Origin: Cheilinus undulatus
Lineage: Eukaryota; Chordata; Actinopteri; Labriformes; Labridae
DNA: 64,000 nucleotides
Direction: 5' to 3'
Assembly: GCF_018320785.1 (NCBI RefSeq)
Contig: NC_054869.1
Span: forward strand, 36,806,289 to 36,870,288
In this document: in pieces, positions 34,607 to 46,600 of the stretch
How positions within the stretch are numbered: the stretch's first letter is position 1
Layout of the letters: every line of letters begins with the position of its first letter
Notes under the pieces: generated by a model
Seen by the model: only the letters and a program-made list of their open reading frames with translations
Databases searched by the model: none
What the model was told of the DNA's origin: nothing
Program-made: the position numbers and the translations under genes

Positions 34607-37600
34607 CTGTATGCACAGACAGACAGTACGAACACAATCACAGGGGCATCAGTCTCTTTCCTTATCATTACCATGATTAGTCAGCGTTATGGAGACGTTT
34701 TAACTGTAATTCTCACCAGAATCATGTGGCAGATGCTGCCGTGTGTTTTCTCCCCAGCTCTGATGTACTGCAGGGAGCTTTTCACAAACTCCTCCGGTGA
34801 TAGAGTCACTATATTCGTTTCCTGGTACCCTGCCATTCGAGTGGAGACTCCAAATGGAGATACAGACTGAGAAAAAGAAGCAACACAGAGACAATTGTGA
34901 CAGGTAACAGCAACTTCTTCCCTTTTTTTTCTTTGATTGATTAACTTTTGATGGACAGTAAAAACCGAGTACCTGTATAATAATCCCCTTATCTTTGTAT
35001 TCAGCTTGCAGAGCTTGTGAGAATCTTTCCACAAACACCTAAAGAAGCACAAGCTATAGCTGAGTGATGATGCAACCATAATAAAAACACCATGGCTGAT
35101 TCCAAACCCTACACACAAGGACAAACCAATCTGGAGATGCATTTGCAATAAGTTCATGCATGCTTAATGTTGTCTCACGGTGAAGTATTCAAATGAGTGA
35201 GGTGAGGACTTCACAATGTGGTAAACAATACACTTTCTGTAAGTCGGCATGTTTGCTGTCTTTACTGTGGGACTCAACCAGAATTCATCCTAACAGTAAA
35301 CAAACATATAGGCTAGACTGAAGCAGTATTCAATGAAGAGTGGAGAAAGAAGGAAATACATTCAACAAAGCAAGCATGGATGTGACTGGAAAAGCTAGGT
35401 TGAGAATTGTTTGTTGTTTTTCAGTCAAATCCTCACAAGGTTTACTTTTTTTTTTTTCTAACTTTTGTCAATATCCTGAAATATACATTAACTGGTCATT
35501 TCATTAGGTACACCTGCTCATTCACATAAATGTTGGATCAGCGAGTGGCATGGCATCAACCGGGGCATTTCGGCATGCAGACATCCGGATGGGAAAGGAA
35601 TATGATTTAAGAAACTATAAAAATGTCATGGTTATTGGTGCCAGACAGGCTGGTGAGTATTTCAAGGCTGCTGACCTACAGAGATTTTCACCTTCAGGGT
35701 TTAGAGAAAATGGTCTGAAAAGCAGAATATATACAGCCAGTAGCAGTCTTCTGTGCAAAAATGCCTTCTTGACAGCAGAGGTCAGAGGAGGCTGGCCAAG
35801 CTGATAGAGGGGCAACAATAACTCAAAAAGCTACTGCTTACAACTGAGGTGTGCAGAAGAGCATCTCTGCACACACACATGTGGAGAGAAGTCGACAGAG
35901 GGTGTCATTTCTGTCGGCTGAGAACAGAAAACTGAGGATACAATTTACACAATCTCCCCAAAATTGGACAAAAGAAGACTGGGAGAATGTTTCATGTTCA
36001 GATGGGTGTTTATTTCTGCTGGTGCAGTTGAATGGTAGGGTCTGAATCTGGCATAAACAATATAAAAGCCTGCAAGACCACCAACAACTATGGTGCATTC
36101 AAAGTCACTTAAATTCTCCATCTTCCTCATTCATGTGCTCACTATGAATGTCAGTAGATCATCTTAACCATGTCTGCATGCCTAAATGCATTTGTTGCTG
36201 CCATGAAATTCGCTAATTAGATATTTCTGTTCAAAGGCAGCTGAACAGGTATACTTTGTAAAGTGATTGGTGGGTGCATTTACACTGTAAAGAAACAAAA
36301 ACAAATAAATATACATAAACATATCTCATCTCAAGACCTCAGAACTTAAAGAGCCTATAAAAAGTATTCACCCCCTTGGGTGTTATATCCTTTTATTGAT
36401 GGTCATTATCATTAGGATTTTTGCCCAAAAAGAGCATACAAAAACCTTTTCATGTCAAAATGAAAACAGATTTCTACAAGGTACTGTCCATTAAATAGAT
36501 TAATGTAATGTAAAAGTGACAGCATAAATAAAATCCTCCTCCTTCACTTTACATTGTGTTGAGAAATCCTCTGAAGACAGAGTCACTATGTTAGTTTCAC
36601 CTGCTTTAAAGTGACTGACCTAATTCAACAGAGGTCGGTCAATTGGTGCTAGTAGTCTCACAATAAGTGAAATGGAGATAATCTTAGTGCAGTGAATATG
36701 TCTCAAGTGATTGTAGTATAAAGACGCCTGTGTCTGGAAGGTCAACTTACTGCTTAATCATTATTCCTGGCTACATTACACCTTATAGACAAAAGAACAT
36801 TTAAAGCAAGTCATTAAAAGTATAAGTCAATGGATGGATAAAAAAAATCCAAGGTAGAGGGTTAAATGAATGCAGCAAAATATAGGAAAATCCTTGAGGA
36901 CAGTCTTATTCAGTCTGCAAAAGAACTTTGGCTTGGCTTAGTGGCTAAGTCAAAGCCCAGACTAATTAATAGTCTTAATTTGTAAAAAGGCTGACTACGC
37001 CGGATCACCATGCAACCTGACAGAGCTTGAGCAGTTTTGCAAAGAAGAATGGAGTGAAAGTGTAGTGTCCAGATGTGCAAGCCTGATTGAGACATATTCA
37101 CACAGACTCAGCTGTGATTGCAGCCAAAGGTGCATCTACTAGACATTGAAATGAAATGATTAACACTATATAACTGACACTCGATTGTAGAAAACTGTTT
37201 TTCTTTGACAATAAAAAAGATTCTAGGGGTGTGAATACTGTACTGCACTGTATTGCCCACCTGACACCATTAAAGTCTGTGAGGTTTTAGTGCTTAGACA
37301 TTAGGGTAGAGACTAGGGCGGAGTCTTCAGATGCACTGTGTGAGTTTTAGTTACCTTAGAAGCAGCATACAGGGTGTAAAGGGGAAACGGAACAGAGGCA
37401 ACTCCAGACGAGATATTCACAATCACTCCTTTCCTCCTGGAGAGAAAAAGAAAAAGCTGGTTTTACTTTTGTAATCATAAAAAAATATTTATCAGTGTGT
37501 TTTGACTTCATTGCTGTTACACATTACGTCTTATCAAGAAAACATGGGAGGGAAACCTGTTCTCCATGCCTGGGAGGATTATTCTGCACATCTGGAGAAG

Positions 37601-40600
37601 AAAGGAAAATAGACAAATGGAAGGTTTGAATGAGTTCATATAGTTTTGGAAGACTACAGAGTCTATACTCACTGTCTATCATTTGTTCTTTCAGTTAATA
37701 TGTTGTTTACTTGAGCATCATTAGGCATGTTCAGGTAGACAAAAACTGAATTTTAAATGTTCAAAAATGAACTTAATAAAGGTCTAAGGACAGAAATCTT
37801 TCCCAGTTGAAGGGACGACAATTATTCTTTGCTTTAAAGTCAGCAGTTTTTGATAGTACTTAACTCTAATGTTGTGCAAAAATTGCACAAAGGACATTAT
37901 GCACCCTTACCTTGGTCATTGTTTTCACATTGCAGTTAATCAGCTTTGTGATCGTCTGAAATTGAGACTATTATTAATATTTCAAGAGATGACAAGGGTT
38001 AAAGGTCACGTATTTATGCAAAATATGTGACCCTGGCCTGTCCACAATTCCCCCAAGAATCAGAACAACCGACGTTTATGTCTACCTAAGTAAATTTCAA
38101 CTGAAGAAATTGCACTTTTACTTGAAGACAGTAGTCTTGTACTCTTTTCACCTCTGCATGAGGTTGCAATCTAGTGTTGTTTTACTGAATGTAACCATAT
38201 GGCAATTACACATGTATAATGTAGAAGAAAATACATTCAGATCTTTTTGTTTTACAAGGAAACACCAAAGCGTGCCTAAACTACTGTGGTACTACTGACC
38301 TGATCCAGATCTGCAGACTGAAGGAATTCACAAGGGACGACGTTGGGCAGCATGCCTACGTTATTGACTATAAAAGGTGAAAAGAACCTGTTTTAAACTG
38401 TGCATACATTTTTCATCAAAGATCTTATTGCATTTCATGATATTAAAATCACACAAAAACTCAAACCTAAAACCCCGATGTTGAGATCCTTCAGCTGATC
38501 CTGTAGTTCTCTGAACACGTTTTCCTTCATGAAGTCTGCCACTATCACTTTCACTCTTTGCCCTGTGGTTTCACCTAAGGGGAATAAAACAGCAATATCA
38601 TGCACTCTCACAAAACTGGACCGAACAGTTTATCTGTAGGTGTATTCACAGTAAGGAAAACAGGGAGCAAGTTTTACTTATTTTCTTGGCCACCTGGTCC
38701 AGTGCTGCTTTGGTCCTGCTCATGATCACCACGTTCATTCCTTGCTCAGCCAGCTGAGGGAGACAGAAAGCCAGTCAGCAGATATGCATCACATAAAAGT
38801 CACATTTTTAACCTCTATGATGATCTGGGAAGGAACGAACTTCCGTATCAGACAAACATAAACAAAACACCTCAAGGCTTTATGGAGACATTAACTATGT
38901 GGACAAAAGTATTCGGACTCCTGACCATTAAAGAGACTGTAGTGACATTGTAACCCCCCCATCTGTTTGTTTGTTGAATTGTGGCATGCATGCAATATAA
39001 ACAAGCAAGTGTCATTTACCTCAAAGGCATATGCTCTTCCTATACCCTCTGAAGCACCGGTCACCACTGAAAGAGGAGAGATAAGTGTTACACACTTCAA
39101 TCACCAGTTGTATCTGCTGCTATTTCCACAGTAAACACTGGGGGCACTCTGGAGTCAGAGCTGTTCTCCATCCTTTCAGCTGTCAGATAAATCCCACGAC
39201 CGTGTTTATGTTTGTTTTTGTTTACAGTACCAAACCTACTCTGTTACAGGCTGTGCTAAAACAGCCTGTTCCCCGGCTCTGATAAAGAATTTGCTGAGAT
39301 CAGACTAGAACTGTCTGTTTCTGGGTGCTCTCCTGGTTCCTCCTCATTCTGATCACAACAATCCCAGCCTCTTTTCGTCATTATTTCCAAACATACAGTG
39401 AAGGACATTTATATCTAACCAGTACTGATTTTAAAGCCTATGGCTGCCTTTCGGGGGGCTGGATAAGAAATGCATTGGTTTGAGTGTTTGTCTGCCTGGG
39501 AGTAATCCAAAGGAGCAATCTGAGACTTTTACTTCACTTAGGTGTGGAGCAATAGAGTCTCAGTTCACTGACATTTTCACTTGACTAACAAACTTAAAAG
39601 TGCCTCAGGTACACTCTTTGTATATAAACACATTAGTACTGGAACCAGGACTCAAACCAGGAACCTTCTTGCTGTGAGGCCACAGTGCTAACCAATGCAT
39701 CACAATGCAGCCTGGTTTACAATACTCAGCTGAAGAAGTTATAGCATGCTTTATTTTCTGCTTCAGAAGATCAAATCCATGTCTTTTTTGTTATTTTGTT
39801 TGTTACTTTTTAAAACTAAACCATGATAGAAACACGGTGATGATCTCTGACACACTGCCAAAAGAAAGCTTGGTAAAATGAGACACCCGCAAAATTACAA
39901 ATGAAATCAATTAACCACAAAAATGCATAACCTTCAATTGGAATCTAACATATATTTTGATAGACTTTGATTTAAATGGTCGGTACTTTTTTTAATACAA
40001 AAGATGTAAAATAACTGGTGTCCGTTGCTGGCCAGCAATGAGAGCTAAGAGAGTGACATTTTAACCCAATCAAGGATTCACTTCACCCCATTTTTTATTT
40101 CAATCACTTCCAATGGACAATTTGATACTATAACATACCAAACTGTACCAGAAAATACACTGAGTTGTTCTCTTAGGGAAAATTCGATTCTAAAATTAAC
40201 TACACAATATAGCCAATACCAGGATTTCAATCTCAACCTACTTCAAATCCTAACTGCTCCCATTATACAGCTTGATACCATAACAGCCATTCCATACCAT
40301 ATATTTTACTACATTGTCCAATTAGGAAACTGGGATTCTAAAAAAATAAACTATTTCAAACCATGCAAGGATTCATTTTAATCCCAGCCCAATTATAACT
40401 TTAGTTAGCTCAAGTGTAATTGTAGTAAACTGTCCTGCCTCCTGGGGGAAACTGAAATTCTGTAAATAACATCACACTTCAACATACTCAAGGATTTCAC
40501 TTCCCTTATTCAGTGTTTTCTGATTAGTGCTGTTACTCCATTAAAGAACTTAATCAAGTTAATCACATCACTACGCTGTGATTAATCATGATTAACCACA

Positions 40601-43600
40601 GCATTTTTTTTATAGTTTAAGTATATTTTTATGTTTTTAGATTTTTAAAGGTTGTTGTTGTCAAGTGTTTTATTTTTATTCTTTTAATTCTACGTACAGC
40701 ACATTGAAAGTGCTGATCTGAGTCCTTATCTATACCACTATCAATACTTCCTATAGTAAAGACAAATAAGGGCAAATATTTAAATTATAAGTGGTCTTAG
40801 CTGAGTAGTGCTTGAGTTAAAAAGCTATGATACAGTCTGTCACATCTGTTATATAGCCCTCAAATATAAATATATTACACTGTATTTATTGAAATTTCTT
40901 ATCACATCTAAATTTTCCCATTTTTATGTGACATATGACATGTGCAATTTACTGAGGTTACCTGAACGCATCATATTTTCCGTCTTCAGCTCATAAAGTT
41001 GCTAATTAACTTCAATTTTGCCAATTCCACTGTGGAATTCCAGGCTGGATTAATATATTTAACAAACAGGACTTGCTCACAGTTTTGGAGCACTTTTCAG
41101 CATTTATCTGAGCAGCTGAAGAAGAAAACTGTCCTGAAGCAGTTGAAGAGAGTGGAATGACCATGGCTTGATCCCATGTTGCTGTCAGCATCTTTGCTAA
41201 CATTAGCGAAAATGTGCTTTACCTGAAGGTAGAACTTAAGACTCGTTGTACTTTGGTGTAAAGACAGTTCATCACTGCAGCATGTACCCACAATTTTGGT
41301 TTTATCTTAACTAAAATTGACCAGTTTTTTTAAAAAGACAATTGCCATTAAGCAGACCTGGGTCTGTCTCCTCACTCATCACTGCTGGCTGTGTCTGACC
41401 CGCCTGTCACGTCCTTACCCCCACTGGAGGACTGGAGGTTGTGGTCAAACTTAGACATATATTAAATTGCATTATTATTTTTTAGCATGTTAAGGTTTTA
41501 AGATTAATCACAAGTGTTAACATGTTAATGTTAACAGCCCTAATTACAAAACAATGTCAAATGATGTGATGTGATACGATACGATACAATACAATAAAAG
41601 ACTGTATGGTGTAACGTGATGCAGTGTTGCACAGTGTGAAGCAGTACAGTACGATACTGTTAACACAATACAATTTACTATTGTATAGTGCAGTGACTTC
41701 CTTTGTTCAATATGATACGATATGATACAGTACAATACAGTGTGATATGATGCAACATGAGAAGATGAAATAAGATGTGACACAATATGATTCGATACAA
41801 TACATTTCTATACAATACAGTACAGTCGGTATGGTGCAACAGTGCAGTTAAGTGTGGTGTGGTGCATTACGGTACAATATAATACAATATGGTGCAGTGT
41901 AATAACATGCAGTATGATACAATACTATTTGATATGACACAATATAATATGGTATGGTCTAGTACAATTCAATATGCTATGGTGCTATGCAATACAATAT
42001 GATACAGTGCTTTTGATAAAATACAATATGGTGCAGTACAACTCGATATGGTATGGTGCAATATAATACATTGTGTTACACCATATCATACAACACAAAA
42101 CTCTACCATACCACGTGATACACCTCAGCAACAACCTCTATGGTTAAAACAGATCTGCAGAAAAAACTGCCTAGACCATTTAAGACTGGCTGTGGTAGCA
42201 CTTGAAGTCACTCACATCCCATGCTAAATGCCGATCTTTACATCAGTCATAACATACTGGATACTGGTTTAGCTTGATGGGTAAAGCAGGTGTCCGTATA
42301 CTAAAGCTAGAATCCTCGACGGATCAATTCCTGATCCTGGTGCTGTTAAGTGCGTGTCTTCCCCCACTCTCTCCTAATATTTAGAGCTGTCCTGTAAAAA
42401 ATCAAGGCAAAAAACCCCAAAGAAGATCTTAACTGGAGTAGTCAGTCTCTTCATGGGCACACAGTGTACAGGGGACTATTTTTTATGACCTGTCTTTTAA
42501 TAAGGATATTGATTTAGTCTTATTAGGAGCATGGCTGATGTGACTGCAAACCAGCACAATGGAGCTGTTTGTCAAGAGGCTTATCACCATCTTACCTGCA
42601 TCTCTTTGTAAGTCTATGGGTATGTTCCCAATGAGCAATCACATAAAACCATGATTAAACCTTGGGTTTTAGTCCCAACCCAGTTCATATTCCAATCACG
42701 TCCATTGTTCGATATGATTTAATTTTATTCCATTTGATTCAATATGGAATATTTTCTTGGACTCCAGCGCTGCAGCACATTAAACAGGCTACAGCAGAAT
42801 CAATAAAGAAAAGAAATAAGCAAAAGTCCACATCTATTATGCTGAGGTATCTCAGAGACAGTAGTTTCATGTTGTGTGCAGATAATATTAAAGCTGTAAC
42901 GGGTAAACAGGCATTGAAGAAAGGAGAATGGTATCAGTATGAGCCAGTTTTTTTAGATCTCAGTGAGAGGAAAATTAAACAATTAAACAATTGTGTTTAT
43001 CCTGTCATGAAGACCCTGGCATTAGGCCTGCATTCTCCCTTAATTACAATGTCCTAGTTTACTGTAGCATCACTCAAAAGGTGGTTTTAATGAAGTCGTG
43101 ATGACGAACTAAGAGTATTTGGAGAAATTCATCTTGAAAGGTATTACCCCTTTGCAGTCATTACAATGCTGAAATGATTCTGCAGTTACTGAAAACTATG
43201 TAATAGATCTGTTTTTATGGAGTTTTGGGAATACTAAAACTAATGTTAAATTATACCTTACTTTGATATGGCAGGTGCCATATTGAAAGTGCTGTAGAGA
43301 ACAAATTTTTGCCCTGTCTTCAAAACTAGTAATCCAACTTTACTCAGCGGGAGTCCACAAGGCTCAGTTCTGGGACCATGGGTGTAGCACATGGGGAGAA
43401 AATGGGTACTAATTACATGGGCCCCCAGTATGGAGGGGCCCTTGAGAAACCTGTAATGAAATGTGTTTATTTTTTTTTTTTCTCAGTAATAAGTGTCATT
43501 ACTGAATCAAAAGCAATTAAATTAAACGGTCAACGGACTGAAATTTGTATCAAATAGAATAAAATAAAATACTGGGGGGCCCTGCTCCTCCCTTAAAAAT

Positions 43601-46600
43601 GTCCAAATGGTGTAGTCCAGCACTGTGAAATAATGCAAGTAAATTTAATATAACCATAGTTAAAATATTGCTCATAAATGGAGAAATCATGGTTCAAAAA
43701 TGCATTAAAAAGCATCTATTTTTGTCAAAATGACATAATATTTGTTGCTAGGCTAGTCAGTTAAGGGGGGCCCTGTGTTGTATTCTTTCTGGGGGCCCTA
43801 AATCCTTAGCTACACCCCTGACTGGGACCATTTCTAATTTGTAATTAAATACATTTTTAATAATTTGATACTTATACTGATTAAACTTTACTTGAACTAA
43901 GGTCTTCTTTTGCCCCTGATTTGTATATTGATTGCTATTTCCTGGTTTTACAAGTTTATTTTTGATTCATATACTGAACATTATGAATATCTTGAATATT
44001 TGTGTCTTACGTCAACTTCTACGTCTCCTTTCATATTATCCATCAATTATTTAGTTACTATGTTTAACATAAGGGATAGAGTTTTTTAATATCAAAGAGG
44101 AAATGTGTCATTACAGGAAAATCCCTCTCAGATAATTCTATTATATTTGGTTTTATGATACTGGATCATATAAACATGCACCCGCCGAGCTTTTTTTTAT
44201 CACTCATGCAGCCACTCAGTCTGAATGTGACCTTTTTCAAACAAGCCTCACATATCCTTCTTGCACTTTATTTTGTGAACATGAGTTAAAACTTCACATT
44301 CATTTTCATAAAACATATATGTAATGAAAGCTTCCTTTGTTTTTGTGTCCTTTAAAGAAATTGCTGTCTTTTGATTTGTAGTCTTTTTATTGCTTCACAC
44401 TACAATGACTCATGGAAAACTTTACAAGTTAATTTTGCTTGCAGCTATTTTTACTCATTACAATGCAGGCCTTGTTCTTTGCCTGTAATAGCTTGGAATA
44501 AAATGTGTTCCGGTTTGTCTTTCACTTCTCTGGTGAATGTAGCTATATCAAGTGAAATGAGACAATTTAACTTCAAATTTGATGGATACACTGAGTAAGG
44601 TGAGTGTATTTTGCAGTGCAGAGTGCTTAAATAACCATAGAGAAAGTCCTTCATTGTTGTGGCTGCATTCTAAAAGCAGAAGAGGGTAAGAAAACATGGT
44701 CCACAAAATGTTTACTTTGAGAGCATTTTCAAATGTTTTCTTGTTCCCACAGTAAGGATTGAGGTCTGCAGTCAACACACTGTTGTTAGGGAACTGATGC
44801 CAAAAACTTTCATGAAAGGCACTTTTCCCCCGTATCTCTAACTAAGGCTTAAGACTGTTTCACAACATGTTTTCTTCATTAAAGAAAGTAGTGTCATGTC
44901 AGGGACTGTGAAAAAAGAAGGTATTATCAGCACTGATAATCAAACACAATCAAACATTTACTGTGTTGAAAAGCACTAAATATTCACTATGCAGTGCCCA
45001 TAAAAAGTATTCATCTTTCAACCTCATATCAATTTTACAAATCAATCACAGGCAATATGTTTTCTTCAATAGTGTCTTTTTCTTTGCCACTCTCCCATAA
45101 AGCTTTGACTGGAACTCCTTCAGAGTAGTCATAGGTGTCTTGGTGACCTCTCTCACTAGTCTCCTTCTTGTATGGTCACTCAGATTGTCAGAACGGTCTG
45201 ATCTAGGCAGATTTACACATGTGCTATATTACTTCTGTTTATTGATGAAGGGTTTAACTAAGCTCAAGGGGGGTGATCGGTTCCTTGATTTTTTTCTATA
45301 TCCATCCCCTGACTTTTACTTCTCACTAACCTTTTCTCTGAATTACTTGGGGTGTTCCTTTGTCTTCACGGTGTAATGGTAGGCAGGAATACTAATTAAC
45401 AAGTGACTAGACCTTTTTGACACAGGTGTCTTTATACTACAATCACTTGAGATACTTTCACTGCACTCAGGCGATCCCCATTTCACTATTTTTGTTTAAC
45501 CGACATTAATTTGTAGATATTTTTTTCACTTTGACATCAAAGAGATTTTATTGATTTTTTGTTACTAAAACCAAATTATATTGACCATGATTGATTTATA
45601 AAATCAATAAAAGGGTGAAACATTCAAGGGGTGAATACTTTTAATAGGCTCTGTAAATGAAAGAGTAAATCTGTCTCCAACTGCATTGTTCAGGTGTTTT
45701 AGTACAACTTTGAGATAGTTGTACCAACAATTAGTATCTAATGAATCGACCAAAAGCACACATATGTCACACACGTCAACATTAAGTATTATTCCATGCA
45801 TACTTTAACCTAAGTTGACCTATGCAGGAGAACACCCCAGGCTTCTTGAAACTCAAAGACCCAGATCTGGGCGTTACAAAATCTCATGCAGATTAGGTTC
45901 CAGATTGTCGGGGTGGTCATTAATGCAGAGGGACAGGGTTTCTGCAGGCTGGAACATACCGTTCCGATGGCTATTTGCCCCTGTGCTGAAAAGGAATGAA
46001 AGTGAGCTTTAGGAAGAAAAGAAAGATCAGCCCCAGTATTCCTTTTTATGAGGCTTCTTTTAGCTCTGTGGGAGACTGAATTACCTCTTAAGAAGATGCC
46101 AAAAGATTTCTTCTAAGTGGACGAGACTGCTCTGGAACCTGCACAGGAATGTTCTCATCTGATCACTGTGACTTGGTTTGAGTGGAGAGTACAATTGAAT
46201 GTGTCCATCCAGCTGTGTTTAGATTACTGAGGATGTCCTGAAGTTTATAGGACGGTACCATGTTTGATTAACTGAGAAAGCTGTACCATATTTTATGGGG
46301 CTTATATCTGTACTTTCATCTTTTTTAGAGCAGTGTGACTCAACCCTGCTCAACCAAATAGCCAAATTGTTGAAAAATAAATTTGCAAGAGCCACAATCT
46401 AAGTGGTGAAAAGTAGCAATTAAAATAATTCAAAGGTGGGTGGCAAAAATGGTCAAAAAGTGGCAAACACTGGGGAAAAAGTGGCAAAAATGGGTGGAAA
46501 GTGACCAAATAATGAGTTAAAAGTGGCAAAAACGTTGCAAAAAATGAGTGAAAAGTGACTAAAATAGGCAAAACTCAGAAAAAAGGTGGGAAAAATGGGC

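Noticed and set aside
39648..39715. A tRNA gene
   Set aside because: Only a B-box-like, tRNA-resembling fossil is present; no full cloverleaf could be drawn.
42662..43057. 131-codon + strand ORF in hsd17b3 intron 1
   Set aside because: No domain recognised and no supporting splice sites; intron phases join without it.
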